From an uncultured bacterium (GTDB lineage: Bacteria > Bacillota > Clostridia > Lachnospirales > Lachnospiraceae): a stretch of DNA of 64,000 nt. The notes beneath the pieces were generated by a model. The model was not told the DNA's origin, ran no database searches, and saw nothing but the letters and a program-made list of their open reading frames with translations. Positions 9,621-18,892 of this stretch are shown piece by piece. Numbering within the stretch: position 1 is the first letter of the stretch; each line of letters opens with the position of its first letter. A program made the position numbers and the translations under genes. The stretch is from contig CAOKFN010000016.1 in NCBI GenBank assembly GCA_948467735.1, positions 19,468-83,467 on the forward strand, in the 5' to 3' direction.

Positions 9621-10016
9621 TCAGACGCGGCGCCGTTTCGGAGGACGGCAGCCATTATGCGGGACAGGAGTTACGTCACGGATGCTGACTACTTCCAGCC
9701 CGCATGCGGAAAGCGCCCTGATTGCCGCCTCACGTCCTGAACCCGGTCCCTTTACAAATACATCAACGGATTTCAATCCATGTATCAAAGCAGCCTTAGT
9801 CGCTGTCTCTGCCGCCATCTGTGCGGCATATGGAGTAGATTTCCTTGAACCTTTAAATCCCAGACCACCGGCACTTGCCCAGCTGAGGGCGTTGCCCTCG
9901 GTATCCGTCAATGTAACAATCGTGTTGTTAAAAGAAGACTGGATATGTGCCTGTCCGCGTTCAACGTTTTTTCTGACACGCTTCTTTGTCACTTTTTTTG
10001 TAACTTGTTTTGCCAT
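9621..10016 (-). CDS. rpsK: 30S ribosomal protein S11
   Basis: Platform protein of the small subunit. The 131-residue product has a Lys/Arg-rich N-terminus, then AHIQSSFNNTIVTLTD, and ends in the conserved NGCRPPKRRRV. It follows rpsM with about 145 nt between them and precedes rpsD with about 200 nt. These gaps are longer than usual for this operon. Confidence 0.97.
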   Translation of the reverse strand: MAKQVTKKVTKKRVRKNVERGQAHIQSSFNNTIVTLTDTEGNALSWASAGGLGFKGSRKSTPYAAQMAAETATKAALIHGLKSVDVFVKGPGSGREAAIRALSACGLEVVSIRDVTPVPHNGCRPPKRRRV

Positions 10017-10162
10017 TTTAAACTAACCTACTTTCTCGCCTTATACAAAATATCATGAGGGAATCTGACATCCCCTTTACATTTACAGAAGGAACTTCTA
10101 AGGAGCCTTTTCATAGCGCCATGACAGTCCGACAGCCCGGCCAAAAAATCAGCCTGCCGGTC

Positions 10163-10534
10163 TTACTTCTTCTTGTTGGCGACAGTTCTCTTCGGTCCCT
10201 TGCGGGTTCTCGCATTGTTCTTGGTATTTTGACCGCGGACAGGCAGACCCTTACGATGACGAATACCGCGGTAGCAGCCGATTTCCTGAAGTCTTTTAAT
10301 ATTCAGGGCAACCTCACGTCTCAAATCACCCTCTACCATCACGCCAAGCTTTTCAATCGCTTCCGTAATTTTCTTCACTTCATCGTCGGTAACGTCCCTC
10401 ACCCTGGTATCAGGATTTACGCCTGCCTCTTTCAAAATCTTGTTAGAAGTCGCTCTGCCTATTCCATAGACATAGGTCATGCCGATTTCAATTCGTTTTT
10501 CTCTCGGTAAATCAACACCTGCGATACGAGCCAT
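10163..10534 (-). CDS. rpsM: 30S ribosomal protein S13
   Basis: Head protein of the small subunit that contacts the P-site tRNA and the L5 bridge. The 123-residue product begins ARIAGVDLPREKRIEIGMTYVYGIG and ends in the conserved GQNTKNNARTRKGP tail with basic residues. It lies downstream of rpmJ after an unusually long 421-nt gap. Confidence 0.97.
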   Translation of the reverse strand: MARIAGVDLPREKRIEIGMTYVYGIGRATSNKILKEAGVNPDTRVRDVTDDEVKKITEAIEKLGVMVEGDLRREVALNIKRLQEIGCYRGIRHRKGLPVRGQNTKNNARTRKGPKRTVANKKK

Positions 10535-10955
10535 TTACATTTCCTCCATTCTTTTCCGCCATGCGGGTGACGACGCGCCTGCTGTCACTCCGTCAATGGA
10601 CGCGCTTGCACCGCCCCTTGGCTTCTCGCCGCCCGGCCGTGCATTTTGTTACTCATTGATTGGGGCTCTCACCCAATCGGACACTCATCCCAACCTGATC
10701 CGATCTTTCCGGAACAAAACACAGCATCCCTCCCGCTTCCTGCCCTCCGCCTTTTATCCGGCCTATCGCCAAATATCACGAAAACAGAATGCATTTCGGA
10801 CACGAAATATTCCGGTATCAAGAAGTAATCTCCTGTAAGCTCTATCCCAGTTCTATGATAATCAATGCCTCGCATTGGTTCAGCCGCCCATAAAAACCGG
10901 ACAAGAACTCACTTGACCTGCCGTCCCCCTTTGAGGAACGCGATGCAGACGGTGA
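10535..10955. other. Long spacer between rpmJ and rpsM
   Basis: In most relatives rpmJ and rpsM are separated by tens of bases; here the gap is 421 nt without a supported ORF. It contains a 7-bp inverted repeat (GATTGGG at 10658-10664 and CCCAATC at 10672-10678). No known r-protein leader was recognised. It may carry an internal promoter or be the remnant of an insertion. Confidence 0.45.
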
Positions 10956-11069
10956 TTATCCCTGTCTCTGTTTGTGTTTCGGATTTTCGCAGATTACTCT
11001 GATGCGTCCTTTTCTCTTGATGATTTTGCATTTCTCGCAAATCGGTTTTACTGATGATCTAACCTTCAC
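10956..11069 (-). CDS. rpmJ: 50S ribosomal protein L36 (zinc-binding form)
   Basis: A 37-residue protein read directly from the sequence. It starts KVRSSVKPICEKCKIIKRKG, has zinc ligands C-x2-C, a third Cys in RVICENP and a His in KHKQRQG, and is therefore the C-plus form. The start codon is GTG, preceded by GGAGGG with 6-nt spacing. It follows two large membrane-protein genes instead of infA, which is its normal neighbour. Confidence 0.95.
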   Translation of the reverse strand: MKVRSSVKPICEKCKIIKRKGRIRVICENPKHKQRQG

Positions 11070-11209
11070 GTTAAACCCTCCTTTCAAAAAGACCGTTTCA
11101 TATTATAACATGTCATTTTATGGTTTGCAAGCTATTTATACATTATTTTCTATATTTTTGTACAATTTCTTCTCCCGCCGCGCCAAATTTACGTTTCTGC
11201 CGTCTTCTC

Positions 11210-13120
11210 TTATCGGTATACAGCGTAACTTCCGTCAAAGTAATCCAGAAAGTACCCCTGTTTCTGCATGTACTCTCCGATATATTCCAGCTTCAACACA
11301 AAAGACTCGTCGTCAGGGTCAAGAAGTCCCTCGCGGCTTCCCGTTTCAAGGTAATTCCTGCAGCCCTCCTCCAAGATCACAACGGGCTTTTCTCCGCCGC
11401 GGGCAGTCTCCTGCTCTATCTCCCCCAATTTATCCAGCATCGCCTGCGGACCGTAAGATCGCAGGCCGCCCCAGATATTCATGGCGGGCACAAGCTCCAT
11501 ATAATATGCCAGACCCGGAATATTTCCATATAAAATACATCTTATGCCGTTTTCCTTATTCTCATTGGAACATTCACCGCCGACACCTTGTTCATTATTT
11601 TCATTGGAATCTTCATTCCCGCTGAATTGTTCATTTTTATGAAAGCTTTCATCTCCATGAAGATATTCATACAGCTCCGTCAGCCGCTCAGCCTTTTGGG
11701 CGTCGGTATGCATTCCCCGCAGGACGGGAATATCCTCAATCTCCGCGCCGACGTCCCTTGCCCCCGCCGCCTCCTCATAGACAAAGCGCAGTCCGAACCC
11801 AATTCCCTGTACCGTCAAGAGCAGTATTCCCGCCGCAAGGAAAGCCTTGAGCGGAAAATACAAAATATGCGTTTTCTCCCGAAAAAAAATATAGGCCATC
11901 CATAAGAAAACGGGCAGTACCAAAAATAAATTGTTGATGCTCGAATAAAGCGCGTTATTGCTTCCCAGCGAAGAAAGGTATATGGTCAAAAGCGCCAGAA
12001 ACGCCAGCAGCTTTCTCTCCTTCCCGGCCCTTCTGTCAGCCATCCACACCCCGGCCAAGAGAAACGCCAGCAGAAAAATCAACAGACAGGGATAGTAAAC
12101 GGAATTGTAGGAGGCATAGTCTAGGTTACAATACCCTTTTCGGAAAAACCAGACCGTCAACGCAAGCGTTATCAAGGCGGTCACAAGCTTTTTCACCTTC
12201 GGCAGCTTTTCCGGCAGCACCCCGCAGCACAACAGCGCCACGACCGCAGCCGGCACAAAACGTTTCAGCCAGTAAGTGCCCGCGTCGTCCGTATACGCCC
12301 GCAGCATGCCAAACAGCATGACCCCCGGCGTATAATCCGGCGCGTTCTCCGTCATGGCAAAGAGCCGAAGCACTCCCGCCGCATATTCGTCCAGCCCATG
12401 CCGAAACGCCATCCACGCCAGAAACAAACCGACAGAAAGCCCATAGCCCAGAATACAGCTTCCCGTCTCCCGCAACACCTTGGATAACCTTTTTCGGGAG
12501 ATAAATCCATAATACCACACGGCCAGAATCATCCCCGCCTGCGGCAGATTCGAGAATCGCACCGCCACATTCAGCCCAAGCATCATCCCCGCCAGCAGAA
12601 GATACTTTTCCTGTCCGTCCAAAAGCTTATGCGCCTGCGAACGCTTCTCCTGCACGGCCGTCAGACCATGATACAGGCACAGCGTCCCCGCCATAAAAAG
12701 TGCATAGGTCAGGTAATGATACAGCAGCCCGGAAGGCGCCCAGCATAGGCTGAGGGCAAGAATTTCCCCCCAAAACGCCAGCCATACCGGCATATGCAGC
12801 CTTTTCACGCAGAACCAAAAAGCCCCCGCCCCCATCATGCCGATCACCAGCGAGGTGTAGACGTTCATGCCAAGCATACTTCCGCCCCCCGGCAGGCGGG
12901 TCAGAATATTTCCGAATACAGTCGCAAGCCATGTGGCATAATACCACATGGCGTCCATATACTCCGGCCCGCTGTATTTAAAATTGGCATAGTTATAACC
13001 GGCGTCCCACAAATCCACGCCCAGATAAATATGACGAAGGGGATAGGCAAGAAGAAGCACAACAGAAATAAAATAACAGCAGCAAATTTTATTTTTGCCC
13101 GATTCCATTTTGGATTCCAT
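11210..13120 (-). CDS. Large multi-pass membrane protein, possible GT-C glycosyltransferase-like
   Basis: This 636-residue protein has roughly 11-12 hydrophobic segments and a soluble C-terminal part of about 150 residues containing an Asn/Glu/Gly-rich linker (EQFSGNEDSNENNEQ). An acidic loop after the first membrane segment (GVDLWDAGYNYANF) resembles the first extracytoplasmic loop of GT-C enzymes, which use polyprenyl-linked sugars. This is only a resemblance. Its start overlaps the 3' end of the next upstream membrane-protein gene by 32 nt, so the two are translationally coupled. Both are inserted between infA and rpmJ. Function is not established. Confidence 0.6.
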   Translation of the reverse strand: MESKMESGKNKICCCYFISVVLLLAYPLRHIYLGVDLWDAGYNYANFKYSGPEYMDAMWYYATWLATVFGNILTRLPGGGSMLGMNVYTSLVIGMMGAGAFWFCVKRLHMPVWLAFWGEILALSLCWAPSGLLYHYLTYALFMAGTLCLYHGLTAVQEKRSQAHKLLDGQEKYLLLAGMMLGLNVAVRFSNLPQAGMILAVWYYGFISRKRLSKVLRETGSCILGYGLSVGLFLAWMAFRHGLDEYAAGVLRLFAMTENAPDYTPGVMLFGMLRAYTDDAGTYWLKRFVPAAVVALLCCGVLPEKLPKVKKLVTALITLALTVWFFRKGYCNLDYASYNSVYYPCLLIFLLAFLLAGVWMADRRAGKERKLLAFLALLTIYLSSLGSNNALYSSINNLFLVLPVFLWMAYIFFREKTHILYFPLKAFLAAGILLLTVQGIGFGLRFVYEEAAGARDVGAEIEDIPVLRGMHTDAQKAERLTELYEYLHGDESFHKNEQFSGNEDSNENNEQGVGGECSNENKENGIRCILYGNIPGLAYYMELVPAMNIWGGLRSYGPQAMLDKLGEIEQETARGGEKPVVILEEGCRNYLETGSREGLLDPDDESFVLKLEYIGEYMQKQGYFLDYFDGSYAVYR

Positions 13121-14411
13121 TTTCTTTCGCCCTCTTTCTTATGGTCCGCACGGAAGAAACTGTCATGCACCAAAGCGCCATAACGGTCACGCCGACAATT
13201 CTAAAGGTAAATTCACAATGAATCGCCGTATGATTCTGCGTCAGAATCAGCCAGCCCATAGGAAATAACGCCGCCGCCCCCAGACAGACCATAGAAATTC
13301 CCCAGTCCGCGCTGCGCGCCTTGATCAGACACCACACGCCGGAAACCAGCGCCGCCGCCGCAAGAATTCCAAATCCTATTCCGTACATCACGGAGTCATA
13401 CTGCTGCAAAACCGCTCCGAAGGTTCTGCTCACCCCCGAGAACACGGAAGCATAGCCGTCCAGCGGGGAAGTTCTGTAGATAATGGACCATGCCGCATTT
13501 CTCAAGGTTCCTGTCTGACAGGTAATTTCCGCAATTACCCACTTCATTCCCCACATTCCCAGATAGCCCGCCGCCCAGCAGGCGCAGTTCCAGAAGGTTT
13601 TGCTTAACTGCTTTTTCCACGCCGTCTCGCCGCTAAGCGCCAGCCACACGCACAGCGGCACTCCCAATGTCACAATCGGGTACGTCAGGAAATCAATATA
13701 CGCCGTCAGAATTCCTATCAGCAGAAAAACCTCTTCCCGCCAGTTTTTTCTCTCTATCTTATCATAAAAAAGCATCAGCACTATCACAGCCGCCAATGTA
13801 ATACTCCAGCAATCCGATAAAGTCAACGAAAACCATATGCGCAGGGGTTTCATAAACAGAAACGTCACAAGAATGCCCAGACCCAGATATGCTTTTCTCC
13901 GATAGCACGATACCGCCGCTGCCGCCAGCAGCAGCAAAATTTGAAAAACAGCCAGAAAAGTCTCCACATGCTTCCACGACATGCACATCAGCAGAGGTTT
14001 TAAATACACCAAATACCCATGCCAGTACTTGGAATATTCTTTTAAATACATGCCCTCCGAGCCTCTCCGCACAAATTCCGTCAAAGACTTCTCCGTCATC
14101 CACGTAGTGTCGTCCCCAAGGTCATGATGAAAAATGTACATGGCATGTGCCCAAGGCCCCTGCCCTTCCACCCTCTCCAATGCATTCTGCACCATAAGGC
14201 AGTCCGTAAAATTATCCTTGACGCTCACAATCCTTTTGCGCCAGCCGTCGCCGTTGGGATCCTCTTTGACTTCTATCATTTCATACAAGGATTCCGCCGC
14301 ATGCCTTCTGGCAGAATCCACCGGAAGCAAAAATGTCAACATCAGCAGAAGGGAACCTGCCGCCGCGCTGCCAAACAAAATAATCAATACATTTCGTATC
14401 CTCTTTTTCAT
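13089..14411 (-). CDS. Multi-pass membrane protein of unknown function
   Basis: The 440-residue product has one N-terminal membrane segment, an extracytoplasmic domain of about 110 residues rich in charged and aromatic residues (GPWAHAMYIFHHDLGDDTTW), then about eight more hydrophobic segments. The start was placed at the ATG preceded by AGAGGA with 8-nt spacing; a GTG six bases upstream is an alternative. It lies 37 nt downstream of infA and overlaps the following membrane-protein gene, suggesting the two products act together. I do not recognise the family. The architecture would fit envelope polysaccharide assembly, but no catalytic motif proves it. Confidence 0.65.
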   Translation of the reverse strand: MKKRIRNVLIILFGSAAAGSLLLMLTFLLPVDSARRHAAESLYEMIEVKEDPNGDGWRKRIVSVKDNFTDCLMVQNALERVEGQGPWAHAMYIFHHDLGDDTTWMTEKSLTEFVRRGSEGMYLKEYSKYWHGYLVYLKPLLMCMSWKHVETFLAVFQILLLLAAAAVSCYRRKAYLGLGILVTFLFMKPLRIWFSLTLSDCWSITLAAVIVLMLFYDKIERKNWREEVFLLIGILTAYIDFLTYPIVTLGVPLCVWLALSGETAWKKQLSKTFWNCACWAAGYLGMWGMKWVIAEITCQTGTLRNAAWSIIYRTSPLDGYASVFSGVSRTFGAVLQQYDSVMYGIGFGILAAAALVSGVWCLIKARSADWGISMVCLGAAALFPMGWLILTQNHTAIHCEFTFRIVGVTVMALWCMTVSSVRTIRKRAKENGIQNGIGQK

Positions 14412-14448
14412 CTCCACTTCCTCTGCTTCTGCATTTTGGAGATGCGGT

Positions 14449-14667
14449 CTATTTATCCCGCCAGATAATGCGCCCCTTGCTCAAATCATAGGGTGAAAGC
14501 TCAAGCGTCACCCTGTCCCCCGGCAGAATACGGATAAAATTTTGGCGAAGCTTGCCGCTGATATGCGCCAGCACACGATGTCCGTTCTCCAATTCCACCT
14601 GAAACATGGTGTTAGGCAGCTTCTCCACAACAGTACCCTCAATTTCAATTACATCACTTTTAGACAT
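14449..14667 (-). CDS. infA: Translation initiation factor IF-1
   Basis: A 72-residue OB-fold protein that occupies the A site during initiation. The sequence starts SKSDVIEIEGTVVEKLPN and contains the conserved FQVELENGHRVLAHISGK and LSPYDLSKGRI blocks. The start is preceded by GGAGGAAATAT. It lies 17 nt downstream of the KOW-domain gene, consistent with one transcript. Confidence 0.98.
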   Translation of the reverse strand: MSKSDVIEIEGTVVEKLPNTMFQVELENGHRVLAHISGKLRQNFIRILPGDRVTLELSPYDLSKGRIIWRDK

Positions 14668-14684
14668 ATATTTCCTCCATCTTT

Positions 14685-14984
14685 CTATTGCCGCCCCATG
14701 ACGTTTTCCGTCCCGGCTGCTGCGGCCGTTTTATACTGCTTCAATGCATACTTAATTTCTTCCGCATATACCGTTTCGCCTTTTTGCAGCTTCCAAAGCA
14801 GCGCTTCCTCCACCCTTCGGTTCATAGGCTGTATATGCTTTTTTCGCTTCTTTTTCGGTTTATCAGGGGGCTTCAGGCATCCGTCGCAAAGAAAGACAAA
14901 ATCGCCCTCCTCCGCCGTGATCACATAAAGCTCCCCCCTGTCATGCCCGGCCTTCGAGAAAGCCAGCTGTCCAATCATACTCAT
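14685..14984 (-). CDS. KOW-domain RNA-binding protein (L14e/L6e/L27e-like)
   Basis: A 99-residue protein commonly found between map and infA in Clostridia. The N-terminal KOW-type stretch IGQLAFSKAGHDRGELYVI is followed by a basic region (KPKKKRKKH) and a short helical C-terminus. Binding to rRNA or the ribosome is inferred from the domain and context; the biochemical role is not established. It is 22 nt from map and 17 nt from infA. Confidence 0.85.
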   Translation of the reverse strand: MSMIGQLAFSKAGHDRGELYVITAEEGDFVFLCDGCLKPPDKPKKKRKKHIQPMNRRVEEALLWKLQKGETVYAEEIKYALKQYKTAAAAGTENVMGRQ

Positions 14985-15006
14985 TCAAACCCCATTCCTG
15001 CCGCAC

Positions 15007-15756
15007 TTAAAGCGTCAAAATCTCCGGTTCCCCGTCCGTGATCAGTATGGTATTCTCATAATGGGCCGAAATGGATCCGTCCTCCGTCACCACAGTCCAA
15101 TTATCCTCCAGCCATTCCACATCCGCCCTTCCCATATTAATCATGGGCTCTACGGCAAGGGTCATGCCCGCCCGAAGCTTCGGCCCCCTCTTAATCTGCG
15201 CATAATTGGGGACCTGCGGGTCCTCGTGAAGCTTCGTACCCACCCCGTGCCCCACCAGATCCCGCACGATGCCATATCCGTAAGGCTTGATATACGCGGC
15301 AATGGCATTGGAAATATCAAACAAATGATTGCCTGCTTTCGCCATTTTTATACCTGCAAAAAAACTCTCCCTAGTAGCGTCTATCAGTTTCCGGGCCTCC
15401 GGGCTGATTTTTCCCACCCCGTGGGTTCTGGCCTCGTCGGAATGATACCCTTTATAAATCATTCCCGCATCCAGACTTACAATATCGCCCTCCTGTAAAA
15501 TGCGGCGCTTGCTTGGAATGCCATGCACCACCTCGTCGTTGACGGACACACAGATGCTCGCCGGATATCCGTTATAATGCAGGAAATTCGGGATGCCGCC
15601 CAGCTTGCGAATCAGACTGTCCCCCTTGATGTCAATTTCTCTGGTGGAGATGCCGGGACGTATCATTTCCTCCAGCTCCTTATGTACGATGGCCAGCCGC
15701 CTGCAGGATTCCCGGATAAGCTTTATTTGTTCTTCTGTCTTAATTATAATCGCCAT
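15007..15756 (-). CDS. map: Type I methionine aminopeptidase
   Basis: Removes the initiator methionine from nascent proteins. The 249-residue product has the five metal ligands in recognisable blocks: SLDAGMIYKGYHSDEART (two Asp), GHGVGTKLHEDP (His), AVEPMINMG (Glu) and HYENTILIT (Glu). There is no N-terminal SH3-binding zinc finger, so it is the short type Ia form. It lies 15 nt downstream of adk in the same operon. Confidence 0.97.
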   Translation of the reverse strand: MAIIIKTEEQIKLIRESCRRLAIVHKELEEMIRPGISTREIDIKGDSLIRKLGGIPNFLHYNGYPASICVSVNDEVVHGIPSKRRILQEGDIVSLDAGMIYKGYHSDEARTHGVGKISPEARKLIDATRESFFAGIKMAKAGNHLFDISNAIAAYIKPYGYGIVRDLVGHGVGTKLHEDPQVPNYAQIKRGPKLRAGMTLAVEPMINMGRADVEWLEDNWTVVTEDGSISAHYENTILITDGEPEILTL

Positions 15757-15771
15757 GATAACACAACTTTC

Positions 15772-16413
15772 CTACTTTAATATATCTGAAATCGACCGAA
15801 ATACATCCTGCATCTCCAAGGTTCCGTCCACGGTTTTCAAAACGCCCTTCTTCGTATAGTAGTCAATCAGAGGCTGTGTCTGGTCATGATATACCTTCAA
15901 ACGGTTCTGTACCGTCTCCTGCTTGTCATCGTCCCGAAGCACCAGCTCGCCGCCGCAGCTGTCGCAGACTCCCTCCTTTTTAGGCGGAATATGCTCCACA
16001 TGAAAAGTCGCCCCGCACTTTAAGCAGGCGCGTCTGCCGGACATTCTCTTTACAATATTGTCGTCGGGAACATCCACATTCACCGCATAATCAATGGTTT
16101 CTCCCAGCTTTTGCAGCGCCTCGTCCAGAACCTGCGCCTGAGGAATCGTCCTTGGGAAGCCGTCCAGCACATAGCCCTTGGCACAGTCCTCCTGCGCCAC
16201 TCTGTCAAGCAGAATTTTCACCGTCAGCTCATCCGGCACCAAAAGCCCCTGATCCATATATTTCTTCGCTTCCGTTCCCAGCTCCGTGCCGTTCTTAATA
16301 TTGGCACGGAAAATATCCCCTGTGGAGATATGAGGAATGCCGAATTTCTCCGCAATCATTTTCGCCTGAGTTCCCTTGCCGGCCCCCGGCGCGCCCAACA
16401 TAATTATTTTCAT
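15772..16413 (-). CDS. adk: Adenylate kinase (zinc-lid type)
   Basis: Catalyses ATP + AMP to 2 ADP. The 213-residue product has the P-loop GAPGAGKGTQ, the AMP-site motif PHISTGDIFR, and the LID domain with four cysteines (CLKCG and CDSCGG), as in Gram-positive zinc-binding enzymes. It is the first gene of the operon running to rplQ. A sigma-A-like promoter lies about 50-80 nt upstream, and secY, its usual upstream partner, is absent. Confidence 0.98.
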   Translation of the reverse strand: MKIIMLGAPGAGKGTQAKMIAEKFGIPHISTGDIFRANIKNGTELGTEAKKYMDQGLLVPDELTVKILLDRVAQEDCAKGYVLDGFPRTIPQAQVLDEALQKLGETIDYAVNVDVPDDNIVKRMSGRRACLKCGATFHVEHIPPKKEGVCDSCGGELVLRDDDKQETVQNRLKVYHDQTQPLIDYYTKKGVLKTVDGTLEMQDVFRSISDILK

Positions 16414-16465
16414 TTTCTCTCGCTCCCGCTTATTATATTTCCGCTAAAAATGCTTTTCACATCTC

Positions 16466-16494
16466 ATTGTAACTACTTTTTGAAAAGTTTGCAA
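16466..16494 (-). promoter_or_regulatory. Sigma-A-type promoter for the adk operon
   Basis: On the minus strand, TTGCAA at 16494-16489 and TACAAT at 16471-16466 are separated by exactly 17 nt, followed by an AT-rich leader to adk. This supports adk as the head of the transcript rather than read-through from a secY gene. Confidence 0.6.
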
Positions 16495-16635
16495 TATCTA
16501 TCCGGCTAAAATCTAAAAAATATATGAAAAAAATAGTACATCCGACGCTTTTCCTATGGGAAAACGGATTCCGTCGGAAATTCACGCCCACGACGGCAGG
16601 CTTCCCGGGAACCAATTACTTTTCCTCATTGCCCG

Positions 16636-16671
16636 CGGAAATAAACGGGCGCACGCTTAAAGCATGCGCCC
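16636..16671 (-). terminator. Terminator after guaB
   Basis: A GC-rich inverted repeat, GGGCGCATGC against GCGTGCGCCC with a short TTTAA loop, ends in GTTTATTT on the minus strand, 25 nt after the guaB stop. It separates guaB from the adk operon. Confidence 0.7.
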
Positions 16672-16695
16672 CCGACAATCCCTTATGCACAATAT

Positions 16696-18150
16696 TTATT
16701 CATCCACGCTGTAATTAGGCGCTTCCTTGGTAATATGAATGTCGTGAGGATGGCTTTCCTTCAAGGACGCAGCGGATATCTTCACAAACCTGCCGTTCTG
16801 CTTCAGCTCCTCGATATTATGGGCGCCGCAGTATCCCATGCCGGAGCGCAGTCCTCCCAGCAGCTGGAATACCGTGTCCTCCAAATCTCCCTTATAAGCC
16901 ACGCGCCCTTCCACGCCTTCCGGCACAAGCTTTTTCGCATTCTCCTGAAAATACCGATCCTTGCTGCCGTTCTCCATGGCGGCGATGGAGCCCATGCCCC
17001 GATAAACCTTGTACTTTCTTCCTTGGAACAGTTCATACTCTCCGGGACTCTCTTCGCATCCCGCGAACATGCTTCCCATCATACACACATTTCCGCCCGC
17101 GGCGATCGCCTTGGTGATATCTCCGGAATATTTAATGCCCCCGTCCGCAATGATGGGAACGCCGTATTCCTTCGCCGCCTCATAACAGTCCATAATCGCC
17201 GTAATCTGAGGCACGCCGATACCTGCCACCACGCGGGTCGTACAGATGGAGCCGGGCCCGATTCCTACCTTTACGGCGTCCGCGCCGTTCTCAATCAAAT
17301 CCTTTGCCGCCTGTCCGGTTGCCACATTGCCCGCAATCACCTGAAGCTCCGGATATTTCTCCTTGATCATCCTCAGACAGTTCAACACGTTCTGGGAATG
17401 CCCATGGGCGCTGTCCAGCACGATCACATCCACCTTGGCGTCCACCAGCGCCGATACCCTGTCAAGGACGTTTGCCGTAATTCCCACGCCGGCGCCGCAG
17501 AGAAGCCTCCCCTGTTCATCCTTTGCCGCCAGCGGATACCGGATGGTTTTCTCTATATCTTTGATGGTGATAAGCCCTTTTAGATTAAAATTCTCATCCA
17601 CAATGGGAAGCTTTTCCTTTCTGGCCTTTCCCAGAATTTTCTTCGCCTCCTCCAAGGTGATTCCCTCCGGCGCGGTAATCAATCCCTCGCTGGTCATGGA
17701 TTCTTTGATTTTCTTGGTGAAATCCGTCTCGAATTTCAGGTCGCGGTTGGTGATAATGCCCACCAGCTTACGGCCTTCCGTGATGGGGACGCCGGAAATG
17801 CGGAATTTCCCCATCAAGGCGTCCGCGTCCGCCAGAGTATGTTCGGGAGTCAAGGAAAAGGGATCCGTGATAACGCCGTTTTCCGAACGTTTCACCTTGT
17901 CTACTTCTTCTGCCTGCGCTTCTATAGACATATTTTTGTGGATGATGCCGATACCGCCCTGCCTTGCCATGGCTATGGCCATGCGGTGTTCCGTCACGGT
18001 ATCCATCCCCGCGCTCATCATAGGGATATTCAGCTTAATCTTCTTTGTCAGCCAAGTCGTCAAATCCACTTGATTCGGTATGACCTGCGAGTACGCAGGC
18101 ACCAGCAGCACGTCGTCAAAGGTAATTCCCTCACCGATAATCTGTCCCAT
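16696..18150 (-). CDS. guaB: Inosine-5'-monophosphate dehydrogenase
   Basis: Oxidises IMP to XMP with NAD+, the committed step of GMP synthesis. The 484-residue product has the catalytic Cys loop GPGSICTTR, the IMP-phosphate site DGGIKYSGD, the flap region with YRGMGS, and two inserted CBS domains (about residues 95-210). It starts with GEGITFDDVLLVPAYS, typical of the family. It is flanked by its own terminator and a small membrane-protein gene. Confidence 0.97.
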   Translation of the reverse strand: MGQIIGEGITFDDVLLVPAYSQVIPNQVDLTTWLTKKIKLNIPMMSAGMDTVTEHRMAIAMARQGGIGIIHKNMSIEAQAEEVDKVKRSENGVITDPFSLTPEHTLADADALMGKFRISGVPITEGRKLVGIITNRDLKFETDFTKKIKESMTSEGLITAPEGITLEEAKKILGKARKEKLPIVDENFNLKGLITIKDIEKTIRYPLAAKDEQGRLLCGAGVGITANVLDRVSALVDAKVDVIVLDSAHGHSQNVLNCLRMIKEKYPELQVIAGNVATGQAAKDLIENGADAVKVGIGPGSICTTRVVAGIGVPQITAIMDCYEAAKEYGVPIIADGGIKYSGDITKAIAAGGNVCMMGSMFAGCEESPGEYELFQGRKYKVYRGMGSIAAMENGSKDRYFQENAKKLVPEGVEGRVAYKGDLEDTVFQLLGGLRSGMGYCGAHNIEELKQNGRFVKISAASLKESHPHDIHITKEAPNYSVDE

Positions 18151-18239
18151 CTTCCATCCTCCTATGTGATTGTATGTGATTTTTTAATTCTCATGAGTTT
18201 ACCAAAATTTATGCGTTATGTCAATACAAAATTTAACGG

Positions 18240-18746
18240 CTAATCCGCATACACTTTTCTCGGCGACATATTCCTCATGACCTTAATCATATCCTCGGAA
18301 GGACTTAATATAATCTTCTGGCTGCCCTCGTAGTACATCACATACCGCTTGTCCGGCTTCAATTCCTCGCCGATGCTGTAATCAATCTCCTTGGCGGTGC
18401 GATTCTTGTAATTGTCCAGATGATAGCTCTTTATGGGCGCCAGTATCTCTATCTTCTCCAGACTGTAAACCGCCATTCTTTTTCTCTTGGTCTTTGCCAT
18501 TACCTTATCCACCGTCAGTTCCCTGTCCAGATAGAGATACTCATATTCCAGATCGGTAAACATATTGACGAAGTAAGCTCCCGCGCCGGTCAGTACCGGC
18601 ACAAAGATCAAAAAGGGAATCATGGGCCCCAGCACCATGAAAACAAGCGTAAATATCACCGTCAGCACAATCAACAGAACCTTAAAAAATCTGCCCAGTA
18701 TGGAAGGCTTCGCCTTTACCAGACATTCCACATAAGTATCGCTCAT
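18240..18746 (-). CDS. Small membrane protein of unknown function (DUF6106-like)
   Basis: A 168-residue protein with two adjacent membrane segments at about residues 20-62, then a soluble domain with the pattern YEYLYLDRELTVDKVM and a basic stretch TKRKRMAVYSLEKIE. It ends in SPRKVYAD. The layout resembles small Clostridia proteins annotated as DUF6106. That label is from memory and needs a domain search. It lies upstream of guaB on the same strand with 89 nt between them. Confidence 0.7.
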   Translation of the reverse strand: MSDTYVECLVKAKPSILGRFFKVLLIVLTVIFTLVFMVLGPMIPFLIFVPVLTGAGAYFVNMFTDLEYEYLYLDRELTVDKVMAKTKRKRMAVYSLEKIEILAPIKSYHLDNYKNRTAKEIDYSIGEELKPDKRYVMYYEGSQKIILSPSEDMIKVMRNMSPRKVYAD

Positions 18747-18892
18747 CTTACCTACCTGTCCTTTATTTTATTAATGCATCATATATATGACGCATTAATA
18801 ATAATATACCCCATCTCTTTTCAACTTGCAAGGCACTTTCACAAATCCTCCCTTATTTATCTTTTTTTTAGAATCTGGTTAGATTCGTTTCC

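Noticed and set aside
10479..10838. An ORF in the rpmJ-rpsM gap
   Set aside because: The 119-codon plus-strand frame overlaps the start of rpsM and has no start signal; composition is not protein-like.
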